The notes: generated by a model from the sequence alone, not told the origin. A stretch of 64,000 nt of DNA from Thiohalocapsa sp. (GCA_028277725.1 JANQFX010000046.1:42251-106250), one strand, 5' to 3'; shown: positions 1 to 9,100, numbered from the stretch's first letter. Translations and numbers: made by a program.

Positions 1-2
1 AT

Positions 3-818
3 CAACAGGACCCTGGCCGCATGGGCCGTCAACTGGGCTATTACCGTGCATTGGCCCGGGCGCGTGCGGCGCGCATCGTCGAGGTGAAACGACTCGCCTC
101 CGAACTGCAGGATCTGAAGCGTCTCGGCGAGCGCGAGTCGGAGGAGCTCGCGATGCTGGCCGAGCACCAGCGTCTCACGCGCGAGGCCCTTGAGGGTGCC
201 CAGCGTGCGCGCACTGCCGTGCTTGCGGACATGGATGAGGCCATCGAAGACGATCGTGCACGTGTCGAGGAACTCGACGCCAATGCCACCGCCCTGCGCG
301 AGCTGGTGGAGGAACTACGCCGGCGCGCGAAAATCGCCGATGAGATCGAGATCCACCAGGCGCCGATTATGGATCGATTCGGTAAGCTGCCGCTGCCGGT
401 CACAGGCGCGACCCTGGTCCAGCACTTCGGTCGTGACGCGCAACCGGGCGATTTGCACGCCGACGGGGTCTTGTTCGCAGTTCCCGAGGGCCGCGAGGTG
501 TTCCCGGTCCATCACGGCCAGGTCGTGCATGCGGATTGGCTGCGCGGCTTTGGCCTGTTGCTGGTAATCGACCATGGCGATGGCTATATGTCGTTCTACG
601 GACACAACCAGGCCTTGTTCAAGGAAGTCGGCGAGTGGGTGGGACCCGACGAAGCCGTCGCCCTCTGCGGTACCTGGCCCGGCGGCCGGCCGGCGGTGGC
701 CCCGGACGCGGCATCGGTCGCCGAACCCGAAGCAGCCGGCGGACGGCTATACTTCGCGCTCCGCAAGAACGGCGCGCCCGTTGATCCGGCCGGTTGGTTC
801 GGCGGCGGCCCCGGTTGA
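3..818 (+). CDS. envC: EnvC-like murein hydrolase activator, 3' part (5' end outside window)
   Basis: The reading frame is open from the window edge, and the residues before the first in-window ATG (QQDPGR, then MGRQLGYYRALARAR) match the interior of EnvC, so the true start is upstream. The visible part has a long charged coiled coil (about residues 15-105) followed by a LytM/M23-type domain. The metal-binding residues of active M23 peptidases are missing: the usual HxH is replaced by RLYFALRKNG, and the first His/Asp motif is degenerate. This is typical of EnvC, which activates the amidases AmiA/AmiB at the septum instead of cutting peptidoglycan. Next gene: a CtpA protease 220 bp downstream, a common neighbour of envC. 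Family assignment is confident; the activator role is known for the family. Confidence 0.85.
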   Translation, partial: QQDPGRMGRQLGYYRALARARAARIVEVKRLASELQDLKRLGERESEELAMLAEHQRLTREALEGAQRARTAVLADMDEAIEDDRARVEELDANATALRELVEELRRRAKIADEIEIHQAPIMDRFGKLPLPVTGATLVQHFGRDAQPGDLHADGVLFAVPEGREVFPVHHGQVVHADWLRGFGLLLVIDHGDGYMSFYGHNQALFKEVGEWVGPDEAVALCGTWPGGRPAVAPDAASVAEPEAAGGRLYFALRKNGAPVDPAGWFGGGPG

Positions 819-1038
819 GGTCACCGACGCCATGCCAGGTCCCACGCACCGCGACGGGTCGACCGGAGCAAGGTGTGCCGCGGTTGCCCGGCCCAGAGAC
901 CGCGTGTCCACAGCCCGCCCCATGCTCTCGAGCTACCTTCGATCGGTGGCTCGATCCTAGGGCTTGATCCGTCCACCGAGCAGCGGATCGATCTGCGAGT
1001 GGCCCCAGGCCCAAGACACAGCATCCATGCGTTGAGAC

Positions 1039-2655
1039 ATGCTAATGAATCATCCTCAGCAACGTCGGGCCGGCTCCATCGGCCTGCTCGTTCTTCCGCT
1101 CCTGTGCCTGGTCGGCTCCCTCGTCGGCGCCGCCGAGCCCGCGGATACCCCGACGGCCGATCCGGCGCAGAACCAAGCCCAGCCGAGCGCCGTGCCTCAC
1201 CAACCGCCGGCCCCGGTCGACCCACCCGTGGAATTGCCCTCGCCGCCTGCCGCACCGGCGGCGGAACAACCGACCGTCACCGAGCAGCCCACCCCCGCCG
1301 CGACTCAGCCGACGCCCGATGAACCTGTCCCCGATGAACCTGCCGAGGAGTCGACTGACGAATCCGACCCGGACGCCCTAGCCGCCGACGAAGACGCCGC
1401 CGACGGGAAACAGTCCGACGGCCTGCCGCTCGACGACCTGCGCACCTTCGCCGAGGTCTTCGGCCGCATCAAGAGCGATTACGTGGAAGACGTCGACGAC
1501 CGAGAACTGCTCGCCAGTGCCATCCGCGGCATGCTCGGCGGTCTCGATCCGCATTCGTCCTACCTGGACCCGGACGCCTACCGTGACCTGCGCGTCGGCA
1601 CCACGGGCGAGTTCGGCGGACTCGGCATCGAGGTCGGCATGGAAGACGGCTTCGTGAAGGTCATCGCCCCCATCGACGACACGCCCGCACAGCGTGCGGG
1701 CATGCAGGCGGGCGACCTCATCGTGCGCATCGACGGCAAGCCGGTGAAGGGGATGAGCCTCAGCGACGCCGTGGCGCTGATGCGCGGCAAGCCGGGGTCC
1801 AAGATCGAGTTGACCGTGGTGCGCGAGGACGCGGGCAACCCGCTCAATGTCACCATCATCCGCGACGTCATCAAGGTCGCGAGCGTCAGAAGCCGCACCC
1901 TGGAGCCGGGCTACGGCTACCTGCGGATCTCCAACTTCCAGGCTCGCACCACCGAGGACCTCCTCGCCGAGGTCGCCGAGCTCAAGGCCGCGAACGTAGA
2001 CGGCCTCAAAGGCGTGGTGCTGGACCTGCGCAACAACCCGGGTGGCGTGCTCAACTCCGCCGTGGGCGTCAGCGATGCCTTCCTCGACGAGGGGCTCATC
2101 GTCTACACCATGGGTCGCGACGAGGAGGGCAAGCTGGAGTTCAGGGCCGGCCCGGATGACATCCTTGACGACGCGCCGCTTGCGGTGCTGGTCAACGGCG
2201 GCAGCGCCTCGGCGTCCGAGATTGTCGCCGGTGCCCTGCAGGATCAGCGCCGCGCCGTCATCATGGGCGAGAAGACCTTCGGCAAGGGCTCGGTCCAGAC
2301 CATCGTGCCCATCGACGACCGCACGGCCTTGAAGCTGACCACGGCCCGCTACTACACGCCCTCCGGCCGCTCCATCCAGGCCATGGGGATCGAGCCCGAC
2401 ATCGAGCTCGCCCGTGGCAACCTGGACGTGCAGACGGAGCCGGACGTGGCGCCGTTGAAGGAGGCCGATCTGATGCGCCACCTCGAAGACGCCGAGGACT
2501 CGGACACGGAACAGCTGGACGCGAACGACGCCGAGAACCCAGCCGATGGGGACGACGCGACGCCTCTCGCGGCCGAGGACTATCAACTCTCCGAGGCCCT
2601 GAATGTGCTGAAGGGCCTGAATCTGTTCCGCGGCGCCTCGGCGCCACAACCCTGA
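1039..2655 (+). CDS. ctpA: Carboxyl-terminal processing protease (S41 family)
   Basis: 538 aa. An N-terminal signal peptide ends near residue 32 and is followed by a Pro/Glu/Asp-rich linker (about 33-125). Then comes an S41 N-terminal helical region, a PDZ domain (GEFGGLGIEVGMEDG onward) and the S41 catalytic core. The Ser/Lys dyad is visible as S391 (middle Ser of GGSASASEI) and K416 (TFGKGSVQ), 25 residues apart as in CtpB, with Q420 four residues later. It should act in the periplasm, processing envelope proteins or peptidoglycan hydrolases by cutting near C-termini. The first ATG at 1039 and the one at 1045 are both possible starts. The acidic, Pro-rich linker is longer than usual. The yajL-like gene follows after 21 bp and may be co-transcribed. 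Confidence 0.93.
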   Translation: MLMNHPQQRRAGSIGLLVLPLLCLVGSLVGAAEPADTPTADPAQNQAQPSAVPHQPPAPVDPPVELPSPPAAPAAEQPTVTEQPTPAATQPTPDEPVPDEPAEESTDESDPDALAADEDAADGKQSDGLPLDDLRTFAEVFGRIKSDYVEDVDDRELLASAIRGMLGGLDPHSSYLDPDAYRDLRVGTTGEFGGLGIEVGMEDGFVKVIAPIDDTPAQRAGMQAGDLIVRIDGKPVKGMSLSDAVALMRGKPGSKIELTVVREDAGNPLNVTIIRDVIKVASVRSRTLEPGYGYLRISNFQARTTEDLLAEVAELKAANVDGLKGVVLDLRNNPGGVLNSAVGVSDAFLDEGLIVYTMGRDEEGKLEFRAGPDDILDDAPLAVLVNGGSASASEIVAGALQDQRRAVIMGEKTFGKGSVQTIVPIDDRTALKLTTARYYTPSGRSIQAMGIEPDIELARGNLDVQTEPDVAPLKEADLMRHLEDAEDSDTEQLDANDAENPADGDDATPLAAEDYQLSEALNVLKGLNLFRGASAPQP

Positions 2656-2676
2656 CCTTCGATACGGGAGGACCAC

Positions 2677-3252
2677 ATGGCGCGTGCGCTGGTTCCGCTG
2701 GCCGAGGGCTGCGAGGAGCTCGAGGCCGTCACCATCATCGACATCTTGAGGCGCGCCGGTGTCGAGGTCGTCTCGGCCGGGCTCGACGCCGGTCCAGTGA
2801 CCGCGAGCCGTGGCACCGTGCTGCTGCCCGACAAGATCCTAGCGGAGGTCCTGGACCAGGACTTCGATCTCATCGCCCTCCCCGGCGGCCTGCCCGGCGC
2901 CAACCATCTGGACGCGGACCCACGCCTGCGCGACCTGCTGGTGCGTCAGGCGGAGCGGGGTCGTTGGTGTGCCGCGGTCTGCGCGGCACCGCTGGTGTTG
3001 GCCAACGCCGGCCTACTCACAGGCCGGACGGCCACGAGCTATCCCGGCGCCCTGGACCCGGACGCGCTGACACAGACGCGCCTCGTCGAGGAGCCGGTGG
3101 TGGTGGACGGACGCATCGTGACCTCCCGCGGGCCTGGGTCGGCGATGGATTTCGCATTGCAGCTGGTGGAACTGCTCGAAGGGTCCGCCAAGCGCGATGA
3201 AGTCGAGTCCAAGCTCGAACGCCCGCCGAGGCGGTCGGCCCAGCTCGCCTGA
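2677..3252 (+). CDS. yajL: DJ-1/PfpI family protein, YajL-like
   Basis: 191 aa, normal length for the DJ-1/ThiJ/YajL family of cytosolic stress-protective proteins (reported chaperone and glyoxalase/deglycase activities). The nucleophile elbow is AAVCAAPLVLANAG with C102 as the reactive cysteine, and the conserved acidic residue that lowers its pKa is E16 in EGCEELEAV. The C-terminal GPGSAMDFALQLVELL matches the YajL C-terminal region. A ribosome-binding site, GGGAGG, lies 7-12 nt upstream of the ATG. It sits between ctpA and a glycosyltransferase-type gene in the same direction. Exact biochemical function inside the DJ-1 family is not fixed by the sequence. Confidence 0.88.
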   Translation: MARALVPLAEGCEELEAVTIIDILRRAGVEVVSAGLDAGPVTASRGTVLLPDKILAEVLDQDFDLIALPGGLPGANHLDADPRLRDLLVRQAERGRWCAAVCAAPLVLANAGLLTGRTATSYPGALDPDALTQTRLVEEPVVVDGRIVTSRGPGSAMDFALQLVELLEGSAKRDEVESKLERPPRRSAQLA

Positions 3253-3268
3253 GGCGATCGCGCGCAGC

Positions 3269-4402
3269 ATGCCTTTGCTCACGTCCATGGATCAGGCGGC
3301 GACGGCATCGCCGTTGCTCGTGGTCCTTCCGGCACTTCTGGTCTCCTTCCTCCTGGCCGCCGGTTTGGTCGGACTGCTCAAGCGTAACGCGATACCGGGG
3401 CTGCGCATCCTCGATCACCCCAACGACCGCTCCCTGCACCAGGCACCGGTGCCCAGAACAGGTGGAATAGGGGTCCTGGTGGCGGTCGTGATCCCACTGT
3501 CGGCAGTCCTACCCTGGCTGCCGCCGTGGCAGTTGTGGCCGGGCGGCGCCGATCCGACGTTGACCAGCATGGTGCCGGCCATCCTCGCGGCCCTCATGCT
3601 GGCCACACTGCTGCTGGCGGCCGTTTCGCTGCTTGACGACCGCGGGCACGTCGCACCGCAGTACCGACTCGCCACCCAGCTGCTGGCAGCCTTGCTCCTG
3701 TATGCGGTCGGGCTGCGATGGGACAGCGTCGGCCTGCCCGGGATCGGCGAGCCGATTCCCGCCTGGCTGACCCTGCCGCTGACGCTGTTGTTCGTCGCTT
3801 GGATGACGAACCTGTACAACTTCATGGACGGCATGGATGGTCTTGCCGGGGGGATGGCCGTGTTCGGCTTCGGCGCGCTCGCGGTCTTCGGTGTGCTCGG
3901 CCACGCCTGGGGCTATGGGCTCATCAATGCGGTCATCGCTGCTGCGGCCGCCGGATTTCTGATCCACAACCTGCCGCGCGCGGGGATTTTCCTCGGTGAC
4001 CTGGGCTCCGCATTGCTCGGTTTCTGGGCCTCGGGGTCCATCCTTGCCGGCGTCCGTCTCGAGCTCTTTCCGCTCTGGGCGGGGCTTTTGGTCTTCTCGC
4101 CCTTCATCGTCGATGCGACCTGGACCTTGATCCGGCGAGCCACCCGCGGGGTACGGGTCTGGCGCGCGCACCGGGAGCACCACTACCAGCGCCTGGTGCT
4201 CGCCGGTTGGTCCACCCGCCGCACCCTGCTTCGGGCCTATATCCTGATGGCCGCGGCGGGCGCGACGGCCATCGCCGGGAGTCGGCTGCCGGTCTCGGAG
4301 CAGTGGCTGCTGCTCGCCGGCTGGGCCGCTATCTATGGTTTGGTCCACCTGCGCGTTGAACTGGCGGAACGATCCGATTCGGCGGCGTCGACCGAGGGCT
4401 GA
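3269..4402 (+). CDS. Undecaprenyl-phosphate sugar-1-phosphate transferase (MraY/WecA/WbpL family)
   Basis: About 377 aa with roughly ten hydrophobic segments. Family motifs are present: LLDDRGHVAPQYRL (Asp-rich cytosolic loop), NLYNFMDGMDGLAGG, GDLGSALLGFWASG and the basic HREHHYQRL loop. These enzymes transfer a sugar-1-phosphate from a UDP-sugar to undecaprenyl phosphate, starting synthesis of O-antigen or another surface glycan at the inner membrane. The frame is open back to 3197, inside yajL, but the ATG at 3269 (GAGG about 14 nt upstream) avoids that overlap; 3287 is another option. The next gene encodes a WbpM-type dehydratase, the same pairing as wbpL-wbpM in pseudomonads, which supports a role in O-antigen or exopolysaccharide initiation. 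Sugar specificity is unknown. Confidence 0.88.
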   Translation: MPLLTSMDQAATASPLLVVLPALLVSFLLAAGLVGLLKRNAIPGLRILDHPNDRSLHQAPVPRTGGIGVLVAVVIPLSAVLPWLPPWQLWPGGADPTLTSMVPAILAALMLATLLLAAVSLLDDRGHVAPQYRLATQLLAALLLYAVGLRWDSVGLPGIGEPIPAWLTLPLTLLFVAWMTNLYNFMDGMDGLAGGMAVFGFGALAVFGVLGHAWGYGLINAVIAAAAAGFLIHNLPRAGIFLGDLGSALLGFWASGSILAGVRLELFPLWAGLLVFSPFIVDATWTLIRRATRGVRVWRAHREHHYQRLVLAGWSTRRTLLRAYILMAAAGATAIAGSRLPVSEQWLLLAGWAAIYGLVHLRVELAERSDSAASTEG

Positions 4403-4409
4403 GGCGGCC

Positions 4410-6332
4410 ATGGCCATGAATCCCCTGTTCGATCGACTGCGCTCGCGCACAGCGGCCTTCGCCCATGATCTACTCATGGTGCCTGCGGCCTGGATGCTCG
4501 CCTATTGGACGCGCTTCAACCTGGAGCGGATTCCACCCGAGTATCTCGATACCGCCCTCAAGACCCTGCCCTTCGTCATGGCGCTGGCCGCGTCCGTGTA
4601 TTGGGGCTTCGGGCTCTATCGGGGCGTCTGGCGCTTCGCGTCTCTTCCGGACCTGCTGCGCATCCTGAAGGCGGTCGCGGCGACCACGCTCGCGGTCGTG
4701 GTCGTGCTCTTCGTCTTCAATCGCAGCGAAAACCTGCCGCGGTCCGTGCCCCTGCTCTTCTTCGGTTTCCAGCTGCTGCTCCTGGCCGGACCTCGGCTGC
4801 TCTACCGCTGGCTCAAGGACCACCGGCTGAGTCTCGGTGGTGGCACCCGGGTGCTGATCATCGGCGCCGGGCGGGCCGGAGAGATGTTGGTGCGCGATAT
4901 GCGCCGTGGCGGCGCCAGGCAATACGAGCCCGTCGCCTTCGTCGACGACAAGCTGCGCCGGCACGGTGCCGACATCCATGGCGTGCCGATCCGCGGCGGC
5001 ACCTCGCTGATCCCGACGCTGGTCGAGGAGTTGGCCATCGATTTGATCCTGCTGGCCGTCCCGAGCGCCTCCGGCAAGGAGATGCGGGACGTCGTGTCCC
5101 TCTGCGAACAGACCGGCAAGCCCCTGCGCACCGTACCCCAGCTGGAGAGCCTGATGACCGGGCAGGTCAGCATCAATCAGCTGCGACCCGTGTCCATCGA
5201 GGACCTGCTCGGCCGCACCCCGGTGCAGCTCGACTGGGCGGGGCTGCGCCAGGGCCTCGCCGGGCGCGTGGTGCTGGTGACCGGCGCCGGCGGGTCCATC
5301 GGCTCGGAACTCTGCCGCCAGGTCGTGGCCGCCGGGCCGCAGCGCCTGGTGTTGGTGGACCACTGCGAGTACAGCCTCTATCGGATGGAGCAGGAGCTGC
5401 TGGAACAGCATCGGGGCCTGGAGTTCCGGCGCTACCTGCTCGACGTGGGTGACCGCTCCGGGGTCGACGCCCTGTTCCAGCGCGAGCGGCCGCAGATCGT
5501 CTTCCATGCGGCAGCCTACAAACATGTGCCGCTCCTGGAGGATCAGCTGCGTGCCGCGGTGCGCAACAACGTGCTGGGCACCGGCATGGTTGCCGACGCG
5601 GCGCAGCGATATCGCAGCGAGCGATTCGTGCTCATCTCCACCGACAAGGCCGTTAACCCGGCCAATGTCATGGGTGCCACCAAGCGCGCCGCGGAGTTGA
5701 CCTGTCAGGCGCTCGCCGAACACGCCGAGACGCGTTTCATCACCGTGCGCTTCGGCAACGTCCTGGGCTCTGCCGGAAGTGTGGTGCCGCTGTTCCAGCG
5801 CCAAATCGAGCGCGGAGGACCGGTCACCGTGACCGACCCCGCGGTGGAGCGTTACTTCATGACCATCCCCGAGGCCTGTCAGCTCATCATGCAGGCGGCG
5901 GTCATCGGCGGCGGCGGCGAGATCTTCGTCCTCGACATGGGCGAGCCGGTCAAGATCCGAGACATGGCCGAGCAGATGATTCGCCTCGCAGGGCGGGAGC
6001 CCGGTGCCGAGATCGAGGTCCGCTATATCGGTCTGCGCCCCGGCGAGAAGCGCTTTGAGGAGTTGTTCTACGATGTCGAGGCCTTGGCGGAGACGACCCA
6101 CCCGAAGATTCGCGTCGCCCGCCGGGAACACGTCGATGCCGAGGTGATCACGGCCTGGCGTAGGGATCTGCAGATCTGCATCGAGCGTTGCGATGCCGGT
6201 GCCCTCGCGGCTCGACTCCACGAACTGGTGCCGCAGTGGACACGCGGCCCCGAGGCGGTGCCATGCGCGAGCTCGCAACCGCTCGACCCGGACCCCAGCC
6301 CCGATTCGACCCAGGAGCCGAGCCATGTCTGA
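4410..6332 (+). CDS. Membrane-bound nucleoside-diphosphate sugar 4,6-dehydratase (WbpM/FlaA1 family)
   Basis: 640 aa. Four N-terminal transmembrane segments (about residues 15-125), a first Rossmann-type domain (VLIIGAGRAGEMLVRDM), then an SDR catalytic domain with VTGAGGSIGSE near residue 290. As in WbpM, the usual SDR tyrosine is replaced by methionine: M421 and K425 in NVMGATKRAAE. Such enzymes convert UDP-GlcNAc to a 4-keto-6-deoxy sugar for bacillosamine, QuiNAc or FucNAc-type residues. The ATG at 4410 is preceded by GAGG overlapping the previous stop codon; 4416 is an alternative. The C-terminus ends in a Pro/Ser/Asp-rich tail. Its last 8 nt overlap the next gene (ATGTCTGA), indicating translational coupling. 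Confidence 0.92.
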   Translation: MAMNPLFDRLRSRTAAFAHDLLMVPAAWMLAYWTRFNLERIPPEYLDTALKTLPFVMALAASVYWGFGLYRGVWRFASLPDLLRILKAVAATTLAVVVVLFVFNRSENLPRSVPLLFFGFQLLLLAGPRLLYRWLKDHRLSLGGGTRVLIIGAGRAGEMLVRDMRRGGARQYEPVAFVDDKLRRHGADIHGVPIRGGTSLIPTLVEELAIDLILLAVPSASGKEMRDVVSLCEQTGKPLRTVPQLESLMTGQVSINQLRPVSIEDLLGRTPVQLDWAGLRQGLAGRVVLVTGAGGSIGSELCRQVVAAGPQRLVLVDHCEYSLYRMEQELLEQHRGLEFRRYLLDVGDRSGVDALFQRERPQIVFHAAAYKHVPLLEDQLRAAVRNNVLGTGMVADAAQRYRSERFVLISTDKAVNPANVMGATKRAAELTCQALAEHAETRFITVRFGNVLGSAGSVVPLFQRQIERGGPVTVTDPAVERYFMTIPEACQLIMQAAVIGGGGEIFVLDMGEPVKIRDMAEQMIRLAGREPGAEIEVRYIGLRPGEKRFEELFYDVEALAETTHPKIRVARREHVDAEVITAWRRDLQICIERCDAGALAARLHELVPQWTRGPEAVPCASSQPLDPDPSPDSTQEPSHV

Positions 6333-8640
6333 CACCACGGATCGACATCGCCCCGCATCGACGGAAGAGGATGCCTTGCCGTGGGCGTTGCGAACCGCCG
6401 ACGTCGCGGCGACCGAGCACGCCGGTGCTTCTGTCCCCACAGAGCACGATCTGGACCTGAACTTCGACTTCGAGTCGGAGCTGCTCGACGGCGAGCCCGA
6501 GCACCGGGCGCCCCGGTTCGAGCCGCTCGAGGCGGAGGACCTGGACCAGCCAGACCCGGTCCACCCCGCCGAGCCGTTGCTGCAGCCGGACTGGGAGGAG
6601 CACGTGTTGGGGGCGGATTCGGCAGCCGTTGCCGCATTCGACCCGGAGCAAGGGCAGGACGGGACACTCGAGCCGCGGCACCTCGTATCCGAGCCGCTCG
6701 CGCTGGATCTCGAGGAGGACCCGCCGGACGACCGTGACTCGGGGGCGTATCCGGAAGGCCTGACCGAGGACATGCCGTCGGAACCGACGCAACCGCGGCA
6801 GAGACCCGCGCTGGGTCCTCAAGCCATGATCGCGGCTGGGGCACTCGCAGAACCGACCGCCGCCGAGGAACCGGCCGCTGCCGCCCTGGACGACGGGCTG
6901 CCGCAGGCCGAGCCGGCCCTGATGCCCACTCAGATTCCAAGCAACGATACCGCGGCGGAACAGGCCGTGGTCCGCTACCTGCGCGAGCGCGGTCGGCTCT
7001 CCGATGGCGACCTGGCCCGGGCCGGCAAGCTCGCCGAGGATAGCGGTGATCCGCTGCGGCTCATGCTGGTGCGCCTTGGCCTGGTGTCGGACCGCGATAT
7101 GGCCGCTGCTTTCAGCGCCGTACTCGGGCTCGAATCCATCACCGCGGAGGCCTACCCGGACGACCCGGTACCGGACCTCGACCTGAGTCTGAGGTTCCTC
7201 AAGGACGCGCGCATGGTGCCACTGCGCGACGACGGCCAAGCCCTGGAGCTGGCCGTGGCCGATCCGGTCGATTCCTCCGCGGTGCAGGCCGTCGAAATGG
7301 CCACGGGCCGCGACGCCAGGTTATGGGTCGGTCTGCCCAATGAAATCGACGCGGCGCTGGAGCAGCTCTACGAGAAGCCCGAGGCGGAGGATGCGCAGTC
7401 GGACCTGGACGCCGACCTGGGCAACTTCTCGGAAGAGGACATCGAACACCTGCGAGACCTCGCAAGCGAGGCGCCGATCATCCGGTTGGTGAACCAGATC
7501 CTGCAACGGGCCGTCGAGTCCCGCGCGTCGGACGTCCATATCGAGCCCTTCGCCGACGAGTTGAAGGTGCGCTACCGCATCGATGGCATTCTGAAAGAGG
7601 GCGAGCGCCCTCCCGTGCGTTCCACGGCCGCCGTGATCTCACGTATCAAGATCATGGCCAAGCTCAACATCGCCGAGCGGCGCCTGCCCCAGGACGGGCG
7701 CATCCCGCTACGCATCCAGGGCAAGGAGCTGGATCTGCGTGTCTCGACCGTGCCGACCATGTTCGGCGAAAGCGTGGTCATGCGCCTGCTGGACAAGGAA
7801 TCCGTCAGCTTCGACTTCGACGCGCTCGGCTTCGACGGCCCACCGCGCGAGCGGGTGCTCGACATACTGGATAAGCCCTACGGCATCTTCCTGGTGACCG
7901 GTCCGACCGGCAGCGGTAAGAGCACGACCCTCTACACCGCCCTGTCCAGGCTCAATACCGGCGATCGCAAGATCATCACCGTCGAGGACCCGGTGGAGTA
8001 TCAGGTGGCCGGCATCAACCAGATCCCGGTCAAGGCCAGCATTGGTATGACCTTCGCGCACGCGCTGCGCGCCATCGTCCGTCAGGATCCCGACATCATT
8101 ATGGTCGGCGAGATGCGCGACCTCGAGACCGCCCGCATCGCCGTCCAATCGGCCCTCACCGGCCACGTCGTGCTTTCGACGTTACACACCAACGACGCGG
8201 GGAGCGGCGTGACCCGCCTGATGGATATGGGCGTCGAAGACTATCTGCTCACCAGCACCATCAACGGTATCCTCGCCCAGCGCCTGGTTCGGCGCCTGTG
8301 CGAACACTGCCGCCAGCCCTTCACGCCGCAGCCGGAGATGGCCGCGCGGTTCCTGCAGCTCCCCGGCGTCGACGAGAACAACCTGACCCTCTATCGGCCC
8401 CACGGCTGCGACGCCTGCAACCACAGCGGCTACCGCGGCCGGCTGGTTATCGCCGAGGTGCTGCTGATGACCGACCGCCTCCGTCAGGCCGTGCTCAATC
8501 ACGCCACCGCCACCGAGCTCCAACGCATCGCCACCGATCAAGACATGCTCACCATGTACCAAGACGGCCTGCGCAAGGCCGCCGACGGGCGCACCACGGT
8601 GGAAGAGGTGCTGCGCGTGGCCGCGGTGAGCGACGACTGA
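6325..8640 (+). CDS. gspE: GspE/PulE-type secretion ATPase with long acidic N-terminal extension
   Basis: 771 aa. After about 200 residues of Glu/Pro/Asp-rich low-complexity sequence comes an MshEN/T2SSE N-terminal domain (residues about 210-320). The ATPase core has Walker A GPTGSGKST (526-533), Walker B DPDIIMVGEMRD and a CxxC...CxxC zinc motif (CEHC and CDAC, about 658-704), typical of GspE and PilB. It should power pseudopilus assembly of a type II secretion system at the cytoplasmic face. The start at 6325 is chosen because AGGAG lies 7 nt upstream; the frame stays open upstream inside the dehydratase gene. Other T2SS genes are not in the window, so GspE versus PilB or another PulE paralogue is inferred. 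Coupling to a polysaccharide gene is unusual. Confidence 0.85.
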   Translation: MSDTTDRHRPASTEEDALPWALRTADVAATEHAGASVPTEHDLDLNFDFESELLDGEPEHRAPRFEPLEAEDLDQPDPVHPAEPLLQPDWEEHVLGADSAAVAAFDPEQGQDGTLEPRHLVSEPLALDLEEDPPDDRDSGAYPEGLTEDMPSEPTQPRQRPALGPQAMIAAGALAEPTAAEEPAAAALDDGLPQAEPALMPTQIPSNDTAAEQAVVRYLRERGRLSDGDLARAGKLAEDSGDPLRLMLVRLGLVSDRDMAAAFSAVLGLESITAEAYPDDPVPDLDLSLRFLKDARMVPLRDDGQALELAVADPVDSSAVQAVEMATGRDARLWVGLPNEIDAALEQLYEKPEAEDAQSDLDADLGNFSEEDIEHLRDLASEAPIIRLVNQILQRAVESRASDVHIEPFADELKVRYRIDGILKEGERPPVRSTAAVISRIKIMAKLNIAERRLPQDGRIPLRIQGKELDLRVSTVPTMFGESVVMRLLDKESVSFDFDALGFDGPPRERVLDILDKPYGIFLVTGPTGSGKSTTLYTALSRLNTGDRKIITVEDPVEYQVAGINQIPVKASIGMTFAHALRAIVRQDPDIIMVGEMRDLETARIAVQSALTGHVVLSTLHTNDAGSGVTRLMDMGVEDYLLTSTINGILAQRLVRRLCEHCRQPFTPQPEMAARFLQLPGVDENNLTLYRPHGCDACNHSGYRGRLVIAEVLLMTDRLRQAVLNHATATELQRIATDQDMLTMYQDGLRKAADGRTTVEEVLRVAAVSDD

Positions 8641-8671
8641 TCCAGCCGCGCGCAGATTCCACAGTCTCGGA

Positions 8672-8688
8672 CTGGCACCATCTTTGCT
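8672..8688 (+). promoter_or_regulatory. Sigma-54 (-24/-12) promoter
   Basis: CTGGCACCATCTTTGCT matches the RpoN consensus YTGGCACGRNNNTTGCW at all but one defined base. GG (8674-8675) and GC (8686-8687) are separated by exactly 10 nt. It points towards glnII, with a predicted start near 8699, which would give an approximately 400-nt leader. Whether this or a nearer promoter drives glnII is unresolved. Confidence 0.7.
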
Positions 8689-8824
8689 TACACACCGTCG
8701 GGCGCACGATGTATGCGCTATGAGCGAACCGGGCGCGCGGCCGGGTTTTCCCGCTGGAAGTGGGCAAACTCAACGCCATGCCGGCGTTGTCCGACCGTTG
8801 CGGAAACGATCGCGTGGTGGGCGG

Positions 8825-8841
8825 TGCACCGTAGTGGTGCA
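8825..8841. promoter_or_regulatory. NtrC-binding enhancer site
   Basis: TGCACC-GTAGT-GGTGCA is a perfect dyad equal to the NtrC consensus TGCACYN5RGTGCA. A second, half-conserved site (TGGCCT-CATCC-GGTGCA, 8855-8871) follows with its centre 30 bp away, about three helical turns, as in tandem glnA enhancers. Unusually, it lies downstream of the best sigma-54 promoter (8672-8688) and upstream of a weaker one (8920-8935). Confidence 0.75.
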
Positions 8842-8919
8842 AGCTGCCTCGGCGTGGCCTCATCCGGTGCAGACCCGATGTGCCCTCGAGAACCTTGGAT
8901 GACTGGTCCGTAGTCCTTC

Positions 8920-8935
8920 CGGATGCCTCGGTGCT
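8920..8935 (+). promoter_or_regulatory. Possible weak second sigma-54 promoter
   Basis: The invariant GG (8921-8922), N10, GC (8933-8934) spacing is present and the -12 side reads GTGCT, but the -24 side matches poorly. It would place the NtrC boxes at about -83 and -113, the classical geometry. This is a positional inference, not a strong sequence match. Confidence 0.25.
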
Positions 8936-9100
8936 GGAGCCACCGCGTGATCACTCCGGAATCGCCCCTGGACAGGCTCCACAGTCGTTGTCCGGCCCGG
9001 CCCGAGCGCCCGCGAGGGCAAGCCGGCCGGCCAGGATTCCATCGCTCGCATCGATCAGGGCTTCGGCCCGAAAACAGACCAATCTTCGGAGATCCGAAAT

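Larger units (their letters stand above)
8641..9100. other. 460-bp leader/regulatory region between gspE and glnII
   Basis: No credible gene is seen here. The region carries a near-consensus sigma-54 promoter (8672-8688), a weak hairpin followed by TTTT (about 8727-8748), a perfect NtrC box (8825-8841) with a weaker second site 30 bp on, and a weaker sigma-54-like GG-N10-GC element (8921-8934). All are described separately. The contents fit nitrogen control of the following glutamine synthetase gene. Confidence 0.6.

Noticed and set aside
4470..6773. Very long minus-strand open frame (over 760 codons) opposite the dehydratase and gspE
   Set aside because: It is antisense to two well-supported genes. 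Its composition is typical of antisense GC-rich frames and no domain was recognised.
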